64,000 nt of DNA, from the NCBI RefSeq assembly GCF_050749815.1, contig NZ_CP192735.1, positions 3,410,001 to 3,474,000 on the forward strand, read 5' to 3'. The notes beneath the pieces were generated by a model. The model did no database searches. It had not been told where the DNA came from and worked only from the letters and a program-made list of their open reading frames with translations. Shown piece after piece: positions 8,386 to 17,506 of this stretch. The translations under genes and the position numbers were made by a program. Every line of letters begins with the position of its first letter. Positions within the stretch are counted from its first letter, which is position 1. The DNA comes from Dyella_A sp050749815. GTDB lineage: Bacteria > Pseudomonadota > Gammaproteobacteria > Xanthomonadales > Rhodanobacteraceae.

Positions 8386-8948
8386 GGTTCGACCTCCCTG
8401 TTGAATGCACCCAGGCGCTCGCGCAGCAGGCGCAGTGCCCGGCTGATGTGCTTCTCCACCGCCTTCACGCTGATGCCGCAGTGGTCGGCGATTTCGTTGT
8501 AGGTCATGCCCTCGATCCGGTTCAACAGATAGATCTGCCGGCAGCGGTCGGGCAGGCGCAGCAGGGCGCGCTGCAGTGCCACCAACTCCTGCTGCGACGC
8601 GGTGCGCTGCTCGTGGCTGGGTTCGCTGGCGGTCAGTTGCCCGGCCTCGTCGTCCAGGCTGACGTGCTGGGCGTCGAAATGGCTGGCGGCGCGCCGGCTG
8701 CGGTCATGTAGGGCGTTGACGGCGATGCGGTAGAGCAGTGCGGTCCAGGTTTCGGGCGCGTGGCCGCGGTAGCGCATCAGCCGGGTGAGGCTTTCCTGCG
8801 CGAGGTCTTCGGCGTCGTCGGCCGAGCGCGTGCGCCGGTGCAGGAAGCGCACCAGCGCCTCGCGCTGCGAGCGCACGAAGCCGTCGAATTCGGTTGGATG
8901 ACCGGTGCCGGCAAGCGTCTGCTTGGGCTCGGCTGCGCCCAGGGCCAT
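8382..8948 (-). CDS. ECF RNA polymerase sigma factor, FecI type
   Basis: 188 residues if the ATG at 8948 is used (MALGAAEPKQ). The open frame extends upstream but in low-complexity, non-family sequence. Sigma region 2 is FVRSQREALVRFLHRRTRSADDAEDLAQESLTRLMRYRG and sigma region 4 is LLRLPDRCRQIYLLNRIEGMTYNEIADHCGISVKAVEKHISRALRLL, with its helix-turn-helix. It sits first in the sigma-fecR-receptor cassette. By analogy with FecI it directs transcription of the receptor gene when FecR signals. The stop overlaps fecR by 4 bases. Confidence 0.93.
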   Translation of the reverse strand: MALGAAEPKQTLAGTGHPTEFDGFVRSQREALVRFLHRRTRSADDAEDLAQESLTRLMRYRGHAPETWTALLYRIAVNALHDRSRRAASHFDAQHVSLDDEAGQLTASEPSHEQRTASQQELVALQRALLRLPDRCRQIYLLNRIEGMTYNEIADHCGISVKAVEKHISRALRLLRERLGAFNREVEP

Positions 8949-9155
8949 GCGGTGGCACCGTGTGTTGACCAGAGAGATAGTCGTCACGATATCGCAACCA
9001 TCGCAGCTTGTGGCCCACGAGAGAGTGCTTCCGCGTCCATGCGGAAGGCTGAGGGCCGCGATCCCTGCGCGGGGGCTTGCGTCCGCAATGCCGTTGCCGG
9101 CATTCCGGGCCACCTCCGCTCAACGCAGGCCGGCGGCTTTCCCCCTACCTCTCGA

Positions 9156-11207
9156 TCAGGGCGAGGACAGGTCGATGGCGTAGGTCGCCGTGCCGTCGCC
9201 GTGGTCCTTGAGCTGGTGCACGTGGTGCAGCCCGGCTGCGGCGGCCACCGCCTGCTTGCCGGCAGCGGCGCGGAACACCACCGGGCCGCGGGTCTTCAGC
9301 GGGGCGAAGTGCCAGGAGGTCGGCTCCAGGTCGGCGGCGGTGAGGTGCTGCTTGCGCTCGATCCAGCGCGCCAGGATCTCGCGTGCGCCGTCGGGCGAGG
9401 CCAGCACGATGTTGCTGCCGTCCAGGCCGGGGAAATGCCCGCCGCCGCTGGCGCGGTAGTTGTTGGTGACGATCACGAACGGCTGGCCCGGGGTCACCGG
9501 CTTGCCCTTGTAGGTAAGCGAGGTGATGCGTTCGCCGGCCGGCTTCGACACGTCGATGGTGTAGGCGATGCCGCCTTGGATCTGGTCGAAGTTGTAGCCC
9601 ACGTAGTGCGGGTTGATCAGCGCCTGCTCGCCCGTCTTGGCCGGGTCGATACGGTTGAAGCGGCGCGCGGACTGTTCCAGCCAGGCTTTGAGCCCGGCGC
9701 CGTCGGTTTTCACCGCCGCCAGGGTGTTCGGATAGAAGTACAGGTCGGCGGCGCTGCGCAGGGTGAGCGGGCCAGGCGCCACGTCGGTGTAGTCGTCCGG
9801 GCCGCCGAAGCCGGTGCGGAAGGCGGCGGCGGCCGAGAGCACCGGCACGCCGGCCAGCTCCGGGTGGGCCTTGGGCAGCTCGGCACGCACGTAGTCGGCC
9901 TGCGCGGCGTTGATCGGCGCCAGCGCGGTCATGTTGCCCTCGTCGGCGAAGTAGCTGCTGAGCCGCACGGCGGTGTCGCCGATCGGCGTGTTGACGTAGG
10001 CGATCGCAGCCTCGTGCACCTTGGCCACCAGCGGGGCGATCGTCGGGTCCGGCGCCACGCAGTCGGGGGCCTTGCCCTTCACCGCCGGCTGGCAGATCGG
10101 GCGCACCTGGCTGCGGGTGTCGGCCTTGTCCACCACCCACTGGCCGCCCTGACGCACCAGCGCCAGCTTGATCACGCCCAGGTCCTTGCCGAAGAAGCCG
10201 CCCATCACCGCCGGCACGCCGCGCACCAAGCCGCGCTCGGCGTCCACGTCCTTCATGCCGGCGTAGTGCGGGCCGGGGAATTCGGTGTGCGAGTGGCCCA
10301 GCAGCAGCGCATCGATGCCGGGCACGCCGGCCAGGTGCCAGCCGCCGTTTTCCATGTCCGGGGTGTAGGGGTGATCGTCCAGGCCGCCGTGCAGCACCGC
10401 GACGATCAGGTCCGGATGCTGCGCCTCCAGCTCCGGCAGGTACTTCTGCGCCGCCTCCACCACGCCGCTCACGGTCACCCGGCCTTCGAGCTTCTGCTTG
10501 TCCCACTGCAGGATCGGCGGCGGCGCAAAGCCGATGATGCCCACCTTCAGCGGCACCGCCAGTTTGCTGCCGTCCGGCGTGTAGGCCTCGATGGTCTTGC
10601 TCACCACCGCCCACGGCTTGAACAGCGGCTTACCGTCGCGCGCGCTGGCCACGTTGGCCAGCACCAGCGGGAAGTGCGGCCCGGCGCAGCGCTTGGAGGT
10701 GCCGCCGTCGACGTTCATCGGCGTGCCGGTGACCTGCGACAGGAACGGCAGGCCGTAGTTGAACTCGTGATTGCCGGCGGTGGCACCGTCGTAGCCGACG
10801 CTGTCCATGGCGCGGTAGATCGCCAGCTCCTCCTGGCAGCCCACCGGTTTGGCCAGCGCCTGGTAGTCGGCCAGCACCGAGCCCTGGATGGTGTCGCCGT
10901 CGTCGAACAGGAAGGTGTTGGGAAACTCCTGGCGCGCCTGGCGGATCAGCGTCACGGTGCGCTCGTAGCCCAGCGTCGGGTCGGCTTTGAGCTTGTAGTA
11001 GTCGTAGCCGAGGATGTTGGAGTGCAGGTCGGTGGTTTCCAGGATCGCCACGTCGGCCCGCGCGCCGTCGGCCAGCGCGGGATGGCGCGCCAGCAGGCCA
11101 CTGCAGCCGGCCAGCAGACCCGCGGCGAGCACCCCCAGGGCGAGCTTGACCGGAGCAAGCCTGCTCGGAGCAGGCTTGGATATGTGGCGTGGACGAGGTG
11201 CGGCCAT
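9156..11207 (-). CDS. cpdB: 2',3'-cyclic-nucleotide 2'-phosphodiesterase / 3'-nucleotidase, lipoprotein
   Basis: Periplasmic metallophosphoesterase that recovers nucleosides and phosphate from cyclic nucleotides and 3'-nucleotides. From the ATG at 11207 it has 683 residues and a lipoprotein signal (LALGVLAAGLLAGC). The calcineurin-like domain follows: ILETTDLHSNI, FDDGDTIQGS, TAGNHEFNYG, LHGGLDD, LGHSHTEF. The C-terminal 5'-nucleotidase domain contains NNYRASGGGHFPG, the substrate-stacking segment characteristic of CpdB rather than UshA. The longer frame upstream of 11207 is rejected because it precedes the signal peptide and overlaps the divergent gene's promoter region. Divergent from the gene at 11384. 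Confidence 0.9.
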   Translation of the reverse strand: MAAPRPRHISKPAPSRLAPVKLALGVLAAGLLAGCSGLLARHPALADGARADVAILETTDLHSNILGYDYYKLKADPTLGYERTVTLIRQARQEFPNTFLFDDGDTIQGSVLADYQALAKPVGCQEELAIYRAMDSVGYDGATAGNHEFNYGLPFLSQVTGTPMNVDGGTSKRCAGPHFPLVLANVASARDGKPLFKPWAVVSKTIEAYTPDGSKLAVPLKVGIIGFAPPPILQWDKQKLEGRVTVSGVVEAAQKYLPELEAQHPDLIVAVLHGGLDDHPYTPDMENGGWHLAGVPGIDALLLGHSHTEFPGPHYAGMKDVDAERGLVRGVPAVMGGFFGKDLGVIKLALVRQGGQWVVDKADTRSQVRPICQPAVKGKAPDCVAPDPTIAPLVAKVHEAAIAYVNTPIGDTAVRLSSYFADEGNMTALAPINAAQADYVRAELPKAHPELAGVPVLSAAAAFRTGFGGPDDYTDVAPGPLTLRSAADLYFYPNTLAAVKTDGAGLKAWLEQSARRFNRIDPAKTGEQALINPHYVGYNFDQIQGGIAYTIDVSKPAGERITSLTYKGKPVTPGQPFVIVTNNYRASGGGHFPGLDGSNIVLASPDGAREILARWIERKQHLTAADLEPTSWHFAPLKTRGPVVFRAAAGKQAVAAAAGLHHVHQLKDHGDGTATYAIDLSSP

Positions 11208-11383
11208 GGCGGTTTCCGTCGAGCGTAAACGAGGAGCGCAAGCTAGCAGATCGGCGTGTCGATTCCTCCCTCCGGCGCTTCCCGAATGGCCGGCAACGGG
11301 CCAACTTGCGGCACTCACCGCGGCTGTCATCGCACCGTAAGATTCGCGCCGGATCAGCTCGATCCACACAGGGGCCGGACTCG

Positions 11384-13123
11384 ATGAATGCACTTAGCTC
11401 CCGCACGGCGCGCCTGCGCGCGGGCCGGTGGCTGGCGGCCGCCTGGTTCATGGCCTGCGTGGGCTTCACCGCCTGGCAGGAACCGGCGCCGGACCAGCAA
11501 CTGTTCGTGCTGGTGGTGATGCTGTGCAGCCTGGGCGTGGCCCTGTGCCTGACGGCGCGGCCGGCGCTGGCGCTGGGGTTGACCGGCGCCGGCTTCGTGC
11601 TGCTCAAGGCGCTGGGCCAGCTCAAGCTGCGCTACCTCGACTCCTCGCTGATGCCGGCGGATTTCGTCTACTTCGTGCGTTCCAGCCTGGTCGAGACGCT
11701 GGAGCACTACCCGCCGCTGCTGGCCGCCGCGGCGGCCGTGGCGATCGGCCTGCCGCTGGCGGTATGGCTGCTGTGGCGGCGCGAGCCGGCGGTGGATGCC
11801 AGGCAGCGCCGGCCGCGCGCGCTGGCGATGCGGGCGCTGGGCGTCGCCGCGGCGGTGTTCGCGCTGCACCTGGCGCTGGCCGCCAACGGGCCGTTCGCCC
11901 AGGTGCACAACCGCAACGCCTGGCAGAAGCTCTCCGACGCCGCGCAGCTCACCAACTTCTTCGTCAACCTGGAAGACGACGACGTGCACCTGCCGCCGCG
12001 TGCCAGCGATGCACTCGCCGAACAGGACTGGGCGCACACGGCCGGCAACGCACCGCCGGCGGTACCGGCACCGGCCGCCCATTACCCGGACATCGTGCAG
12101 GTGCTGGAGGAAAGCACCTTCGATCCATCGGTGTTCACCGCCTGCAACCTGCCGCCATGCCGGGTCGGCATGTTCCGCGCCGACAGGCACACCCGCGCCC
12201 ACGGCGCGCTGCGCGTGCACACGTTCGGCGGCGGCACCTGGGTCAGCGAGTTCGCCTCGATCACCGGCCTGCCGCAGAGCATCTTCGGCCCCGGCGGCAT
12301 GTACGCACCCTATGTGCTGGCGCCGCGCGTGCACGACACGCTGCCGCTGCAACTGCAGCGGCTGGGCTATCTCACGGTGGCGATCTATCCCACCGCCGGC
12401 GGCTTCATCAATGGCCGCAACGCCTACCGCGACTACGGCTTCGAGCAGTTCTACGACGTCAACGACCTGGGGCTGGAAGCCTGGAAGAGCAGCGACGCGC
12501 AGATGTTCGCTGCGGCGTGGAAGGTCTATCAGCGCGTGAAGCAGCCGGGCCGCCCGGTATTCATGATGATCCTCACCCTGGCCCAGCACGGCCCGCACGA
12601 CATCCATCCGCTGTCGTCGCTGCCGCCGCCGTACAACCAGGGCTTGCTGCGCGGCCTGCCCGAGCAGGCCGCGCTGAACTTCGACACCTACCTGTCGCGC
12701 CTGCAGGCCTCGGACCGCGCCATGCACGAGCTGGAAGCGCATTTCCTGCATCGTGCCCAGCCCACCGTGCTGATGACCTTCGGCGACCACCAGCCGGCCT
12801 TCAGCGGCCTGATCCGCGATCTCGCACGCACGCTGCCGGCGACCGCGCCGGCCAGCGTGCGGGAGAAGCAGGACTACCTCACCTACTACATGCTCAAGAG
12901 CAACCTGGTCGATCCGCCGCTGCTGCCCAGCTACCCGCTGCTGGACATCGCCTACCTGCCCAGCATGGTGCTGCAGGCGGCGGGGTTGCCGACCGATCCC
13001 TACTTCGCCGCCGAGACCGCGCTGCGCGATCGCTGCGACGGCCTGTACACCGATTGCGCCCGGCCCGATCTGCTCGCCTCCTACCACGCCTGGATCTTCG
13101 ACCGGCTGCACGTCTACCAGTGA
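11384..13123 (+). CDS. membrane-anchored LtaS/MdoB-like phosphoglycerol transferase or sulfatase-superfamily enzyme
   Basis: 579 residues from the ATG at 11384. The N-terminal 200 residues hold about four membrane spans (AAAWFMACVGFTAWQ, LFVLVVMLCSLGVALCL, ALALGLTGAGFVLLKALG, LLAAAAAVAIGLPLAVWLLW and ALGVAAAVFALHLALA). The periplasmic catalytic domain is of the alkaline phosphatase/sulfatase superfamily: VLEEST at about 240 (metal ligand E), GGGTWVSEF at about 281-289 (the T matches the nucleophile of LtaS-type GxTSxxE), and FGDHQP at about 465-470 (metal D and H). Such enzymes transfer phosphoglycerol or phosphoethanolamine to glycans or lipids. The exact acceptor cannot be told. Divergent from cpdB, convergent with the NPP-like gene. 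Confidence 0.8.
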   Translation: MNALSSRTARLRAGRWLAAAWFMACVGFTAWQEPAPDQQLFVLVVMLCSLGVALCLTARPALALGLTGAGFVLLKALGQLKLRYLDSSLMPADFVYFVRSSLVETLEHYPPLLAAAAAVAIGLPLAVWLLWRREPAVDARQRRPRALAMRALGVAAAVFALHLALAANGPFAQVHNRNAWQKLSDAAQLTNFFVNLEDDDVHLPPRASDALAEQDWAHTAGNAPPAVPAPAAHYPDIVQVLEESTFDPSVFTACNLPPCRVGMFRADRHTRAHGALRVHTFGGGTWVSEFASITGLPQSIFGPGGMYAPYVLAPRVHDTLPLQLQRLGYLTVAIYPTAGGFINGRNAYRDYGFEQFYDVNDLGLEAWKSSDAQMFAAAWKVYQRVKQPGRPVFMMILTLAQHGPHDIHPLSSLPPPYNQGLLRGLPEQAALNFDTYLSRLQASDRAMHELEAHFLHRAQPTVLMTFGDHQPAFSGLIRDLARTLPATAPASVREKQDYLTYYMLKSNLVDPPLLPSYPLLDIAYLPSMVLQAAGLPTDPYFAAETALRDRCDGLYTDCARPDLLASYHAWIFDRLHVYQ

Positions 13124-13150
13124 CGCGCAGCCGGTCGCCTGCCGCCGCGC

Positions 13151-15124
13151 TCACTGGCGGTCGGCGGCGGCCTGGTCGAAGTACGTCCACGTACGGCCGT
13201 CGAACGACAGCCGCTTCTGCCGCACGGTGAAGCTGTAGCGGGTGGCGGGCAGCGGCGCACCGTCGATGCGCACGGTCTTCAGCCCCGTCGCCGGCTGCGC
13301 GGGGCGGATCGCCGCCGGCTTCACCGCGTAGTCCGACAGCGGCCGCGCCAGCGCGCCGGTGAGCGCCTCGTGCAGCACGCGGCCCTGCGCGGTGGGCAGC
13401 GGCAGGTTCAAGAGCGCCGCCAGCGTGGGCGCCACGTCCACGTTGCCGCTGGGCAGCGGATCGCGCATGGCGCGCTGGAAATCCGGACCGCTGGCGATCA
13501 GCGTGTTGTGCACGTCGCGCGGGCTGAAGCTGCCGTGCTGGCCACGCTCGGTGGACACCGTGCCCACCTCGGTGCCGGGGAAGCCCTGCACCACGGCGTC
13601 GGCGTCCCAGGCGTAGCTGATGATGATGTCCGGCCCGCGGCGGGCGTTCTCCAGGTGCACCGCCTCGGCCGGCAGGGTGCCGGGGATCGCGCCGTAGCGC
13701 TTGGCCACGAACACGGTGTTGATCACGGCGCGCGACTGCAGGAAGCGCACCACGCGCTTGACCAACGCAGCATCGTGCGTGGGCACATACAGGTAATCGG
13801 TGCCGTCGTTCGGCGCGATCACCACGGCGTCCTTCGGCAGCACGTCGGGCACGACGTAGCTGGGCGTGGTGTACGGGCCGGGCTTGCCGCACACGCGGCC
13901 ATCGTCGTCGTAGCGGGTGGGGTGCAGCGGCGTGCCGTCGGCGCGGATGCCGCTCATCACCGGCGCGTAGATGCAGCCCTCGCCGTCATAAGCGTGGAAG
14001 CCGGCGCGGGTGAGATCATCGGCCATGCGCACGCTGCCGGAGACCGAGAAGCCCCACTCCCTGTCGATGCCGGCCACGCGCCCGTCGTTGATCGCGCGCA
14101 GCGGAAACAGCGCGGCCGGGCCGGCGACGTTGCTGTGGCCGTGGTCGGACACCACGATCAGGTTGGTGTCCTGCGTCATGCCCAGCTCGCGCAGCTTCGC
14201 CTGCAGCTGGCCGAGCAGCGCGTCCTGCGCCTGCAGCGCGAGGTGGAACTCCGGCGAGCCCACGCCGTACTGGTGCTGGGTGGTGTCCGGATTGCGCAGC
14301 CACACGATGCTCACGTCCGGCCGGTGCTTGGGCAGCACCTCGTCCAGGTAGACCTGCATCATCCATGCGTTGGCCGGGCCGGGCGTGGTCTCGCCCGCGG
14401 CGGTGGCGTCAGAGGTGACGCCGTCCTTGAGCTTGACCAGCTTGCCCGCTTCGGTGGGAGAGTCGTTGTCTTCGCGCAGCTGCAGCTGGTGGGCATCGTA
14501 GGTGTAGGCAGTGTGGGCCGGCAGCTTGTAGCCGGCGTCCTGCAGCTCCCTGGCGAAGGCCAGCGGCAGCACGGTGTTCTCGTCCAGCAACACGTTGTCG
14601 CCGCCGACATTCGGGAGCTTGTAGTCCTGCAGGAAGGCCGGGCCGGACTTGCCGATCACCGCGGTGGTCAGGCCCGCCTTGTGCGCGGTGGCGAGCAGGG
14701 TCGGCACTTCCAGCAGCGCGCCGTCCTCGTGGCGGTCGAGATCGCGCAGCACGGCGTAATCCTCGGTGTAGATCGGGTTCTGGAAATCCGCCGCTTCGCC
14801 CTTGGCGTTCAGCCCTTCGCCGCCCGGCGCATAGAAGCTGTTGCCGTAGAAGCCGATCGGCCCCGGAAACGCGCCGGTGGCGAAGCTCGACGCATTTGCC
14901 ATGGTGAAGGTGGGGTAGGTCGAGTGGTTGTCGGTGAAGAACACGCCGCGCTGCGACAGCGCGAGCAGGTTCGGCGTGTCCTGCGCACTGATCGCGTCCG
15001 GCCGCATGCCATCCCACACGAACACAATGATGCGGTGGTGCGGCGCGGTCGCGGCAGCGTGTGCCGATCCGGCCAGGGCAGCCAGGCAGGCAAGGGGAAC
15101 CAGCAGACGACGGAGCAGGGACAT
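13151..15124 (-). CDS. ectonucleotide pyrophosphatase/phosphodiesterase-like (alkaline phosphatase superfamily), exported
   Basis: 657 residues from the ATG at 15124, with a signal peptide (LLRRLLVPLACLAALAGSAHA). Type I phosphodiesterase signature residues are visible: VFVWDGMRPD (metal D), NHSTYPTFTMANASS (nucleophilic T in the YPTFT segment), WLRNPDTTQHQYG (D and H), VVSDHGHSNV (DHGH), and a C-terminal ERGQHGSFSPRDVHNTLIA carrying the last metal histidine. Expected to cleave phosphodiester or pyrophosphate bonds in nucleotides or lipid head groups in the periplasm. Its substrate is not known. It lies 78 bases upstream of the nagA stop on the same strand but shares no obvious function with it. 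Confidence 0.85.
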   Translation of the reverse strand: MSLLRRLLVPLACLAALAGSAHAAATAPHHRIIVFVWDGMRPDAISAQDTPNLLALSQRGVFFTDNHSTYPTFTMANASSFATGAFPGPIGFYGNSFYAPGGEGLNAKGEAADFQNPIYTEDYAVLRDLDRHEDGALLEVPTLLATAHKAGLTTAVIGKSGPAFLQDYKLPNVGGDNVLLDENTVLPLAFARELQDAGYKLPAHTAYTYDAHQLQLREDNDSPTEAGKLVKLKDGVTSDATAAGETTPGPANAWMMQVYLDEVLPKHRPDVSIVWLRNPDTTQHQYGVGSPEFHLALQAQDALLGQLQAKLRELGMTQDTNLIVVSDHGHSNVAGPAALFPLRAINDGRVAGIDREWGFSVSGSVRMADDLTRAGFHAYDGEGCIYAPVMSGIRADGTPLHPTRYDDDGRVCGKPGPYTTPSYVVPDVLPKDAVVIAPNDGTDYLYVPTHDAALVKRVVRFLQSRAVINTVFVAKRYGAIPGTLPAEAVHLENARRGPDIIISYAWDADAVVQGFPGTEVGTVSTERGQHGSFSPRDVHNTLIASGPDFQRAMRDPLPSGNVDVAPTLAALLNLPLPTAQGRVLHEALTGALARPLSDYAVKPAAIRPAQPATGLKTVRIDGAPLPATRYSFTVRQKRLSFDGRTWTYFDQAAADRQ

Positions 15125-15202
15125 GCACGAGCCTCGCGGAAGACGGACCAATCAGCCGCGCATCATGGCATCGCGTTGTTTGCAGTTGAGTGGCAACGCG
15201 GC

Positions 15203-16357
15203 TCAGTGAGCGGCGTGTTTTCCTGCGATCCAGCTGTCGTGCACGAGCAACGCGTCGTCCAGCGCGACCAGGTCCGCCTGCTGTCCGGCCGCGATGCGCC
15301 CGTGTGTGGCGGTCAGCCCCAGCCAAGCGGCCGGATAGTCGCTGGCCATGCGCGAGGCCTCGTCCAGCGGCACGCCGACCATCTCCACGAGATTGCGTAG
15401 CCCCGTGGCCATGTCCAGCGCGGAGCCGGCGAGCACGCCGTCGTCGCTCTGGCAGATGCCGTCCTTCATCACGATGGTCTGGCCGTTGAGTGTGTAGTCG
15501 GGGCGATCCGAACCCACCGGCGGCATCGCGTCGGTGACCAGCACGCACTTGCCGCGCGCCTTGGCCGCGATCGCCACGCGCAGGCTCACTCGGTGCACGT
15601 GGTGGCCGTCGACGATCAGCCCGCACCAGCTCGCCGCGTCGTCCAGCGCGGCGCCGACCACGCCGGGCTCGCGGCTGGTGAGCGGGGTCATCGCGTTGTA
15701 GAGGTGGGTGAAGCCGCAGACGCCGGCATCGAGCGCCGCGCGGGTGGTGGCGTAGTCGGCGCCGGTGTGGCCGGCGACCACCAGCACGCCCGCGTCGGCG
15801 AGGCGGCGGATGGTCGATGGCGGCACGCATTCGGGTGCCAGCGTGAGCATCACCTTGCCGCGGCGCGGCGCCGTGATCAGCGCCAGGTCTTCTTCATCGA
15901 GCGGGCGGAACAGCGTGCTGTCGTGGATGCCCTTGCGCGCGCCGGCGAGGAACGGGCCTTCCAGGTGGATGCCCAGGATGCCCGGCACGCCCGCGTCGAT
16001 CGCCGCGTCCACTGCCTCCAGCGCGCGGCGCATGGTCTCGCGCGTGTCGGTGATCAGGGTGGGCAGCAGGCCGGTGGTGCCGAAGATGCGATGCGCAGCG
16101 GCGATGCCGCGCAAGGTCTCCACCGTGGGATCGTCGTTGAACAGCAGCCCGCCGCCGCCGTTGACCTGCACGTCGATGAAGCCGGGCAGCAGCAGTTTGC
16201 CGCCCAGATCGTGCGCGGTGGCCTGCGCCACGCGCGGATCTTCCATCGGGCAGACGGCGGCGATGCGCGCGCCGTCGATCAGTACAGCCAGCCCCTCGCG
16301 CAGACCGCGCTCGCCCATGACGCGTCCGTTGACCAGAGCGGTGAGTGAAGCAGTCAT
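15203..16357 (-). CDS. nagA: N-acetylglucosamine-6-phosphate deacetylase
   Basis: Removes acetate from GlcNAc-6-P. It has 384 residues from the ATG at 16357, which overlaps the stop of the upstream deaminase gene (ATGA). Amidohydrolase landmarks: GFIDVQVNGGGG (the one-metal NagA variant of the HxH motif), GIHLEGPFLAGARKG (metal E), VVAGHTGADY, GFTHLYNAMTPL (metal H and substrate contact) and VTDAMPPVGSD (catalytic D). A same-frame extension far upstream is only antisense/overlap reading of the next gene. Second gene of a nagB-II-nagA pair feeding fructose-6-P. Confidence 0.95.
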   Translation of the reverse strand: MTASLTALVNGRVMGERGLREGLAVLIDGARIAAVCPMEDPRVAQATAHDLGGKLLLPGFIDVQVNGGGGLLFNDDPTVETLRGIAAAHRIFGTTGLLPTLITDTRETMRRALEAVDAAIDAGVPGILGIHLEGPFLAGARKGIHDSTLFRPLDEEDLALITAPRRGKVMLTLAPECVPPSTIRRLADAGVLVVAGHTGADYATTRAALDAGVCGFTHLYNAMTPLTSREPGVVGAALDDAASWCGLIVDGHHVHRVSLRVAIAAKARGKCVLVTDAMPPVGSDRPDYTLNGQTIVMKDGICQSDDGVLAGSALDMATGLRNLVEMVGVPLDEASRMASDYPAAWLGLTATHGRIAAGQQADLVALDDALLVHDSWIAGKHAAH

Positions 16358-17391
16358 CAGACCGTCTCCGTGACCTTGCGCAAATGCGGCGGAACGTCGG
16401 GATCGTAGCCGCGCGCCAGCGAGAGTGCAGCGGCAGCTTTGTAGAAACTCTGCACCATGAGCAGCGGCGCGGTGAGCGGCGACACGCCCGAGGCCAGCGG
16501 CAGGCTGTCCTCGCCGCTCACCCCCGGCGCGGCCAGCAGCACGCGGGCGCCGCGGGCGCGGAATTCGCGCGCGACCGCCACAGTGTTGTCCATGGTGCCG
16601 TCGTCCTGGGCGAAGAACAGCACCGGGAAGCCGGCGCCGACCAGCGCCATCGGCCCGTGCTTCACCTCCGCCGCGCTGAACGCCTCGGCGTGCAGGCCGC
16701 AGGTTTCCTTGAGCTTGAGCGCGGCCTCCAGCGCTGCGCCGAAGCCGAAGCCGCGACCGACCACGAACAGGTTCTGCACGCCGGCGAAGCCTTCCACCAT
16801 CGGCGACCAGTCGGCGTTCCAGCCGTCGCGCAGCTGCTGCGGCAACGCGGCCAGCGTGGCGTCGAGCGCGCCGTCGCCGCGCCAGCTGGCGGTGAGCTGC
16901 AGCACGGCGGCGAGCGAGGCGAGGTAGCTCTTGGTGGCGGCCACGCTTTTTTCCGCGCCGGCGTGCAGCGGGATGCAGGTGTCGGCCATCGCCGCCAGCG
17001 GCGAGTCCTCCACGTTGACCAAGGCCAGCACGCGCGCGCCGGCGTCCTTCGCCGCCTGTGCCGCGCGCAGCAGGTCCGGGCTCTTGCCGGATTGCGAGAT
17101 CGCCACGAACAGCGCATCTTCCAGCCGCAGCGGGGCGTCGTAGATCGATGACACCGACGGCGAGGCCGAGGCGGTGATCACGCCGAGCTGGGTCTCGAAC
17201 ACGTACTTGGCGTAAGCGGCGGCGTGATCGGAGCTGCCGCGCGCGCAGGTGACGATGAAGCGCGGCGGGCGCGCGCGCAGCTGTTCGCCCAGCGCGGCCA
17301 GCAGGCCGGCATTGCGGGCGAACTGGCGCTCGATCACATCGGCGCTTTCGCCGGCTTCGCGGTACATCAGGGTGACGCTGGCATCTTTCAT
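16357..17391 (-). CDS. nagB-II: glucosamine-6-phosphate deaminase, SIS-domain type (NagB-II)
   Basis: 344 residues with two SIS (sugar isomerase) domains: CARGSSDHAAAYAKYVFE at about 47-64, AISQSGKSPDLL at about 95-106, VVGRGFGFGAALEAALKLKETCGLHAEAFSAAEVKHGP at about 205-242, and the C-terminal SLARGYDPDVPPHLRKVTETV typical of GlmS-related enzymes. It lacks the glutaminase domain of GlmS. That fits the NagB-II family, which replaces hexameric NagB in Xanthomonadales and Shewanella and converts GlcN-6-P to fructose-6-P plus ammonia. The start at 17391 (MKDASVTLMYREA) follows a non-coding stretch. Overlaps nagA by 3-4 bases. Confidence 0.92.
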   Translation of the reverse strand: MKDASVTLMYREAGESADVIERQFARNAGLLAALGEQLRARPPRFIVTCARGSSDHAAAYAKYVFETQLGVITASASPSVSSIYDAPLRLEDALFVAISQSGKSPDLLRAAQAAKDAGARVLALVNVEDSPLAAMADTCIPLHAGAEKSVAATKSYLASLAAVLQLTASWRGDGALDATLAALPQQLRDGWNADWSPMVEGFAGVQNLFVVGRGFGFGAALEAALKLKETCGLHAEAFSAAEVKHGPMALVGAGFPVLFFAQDDGTMDNTVAVAREFRARGARVLLAAPGVSGEDSLPLASGVSPLTAPLLMVQSFYKAAAALSLARGYDPDVPPHLRKVTETV

Positions 17392-17506
17392 GGAACGGTC
17401 CGTCGGTGGGGGCGGGCGCACGCGTGCGCCGCGTGGCCAAGCGGCCGCGCGGACGAGGTGAGCGGGGAAATGGAGGGCGCGCCGCGATCGCAGGCGGCGC
17501 GCGCGT

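Noticed and set aside
15203..17440. A 745-codon minus-strand frame covering nagA and most of nagB-II
   Set aside because: The part upstream of 16357 is the wrong frame of nagB-II. NagA starts at the overlapping ATG with a normal N-terminus.
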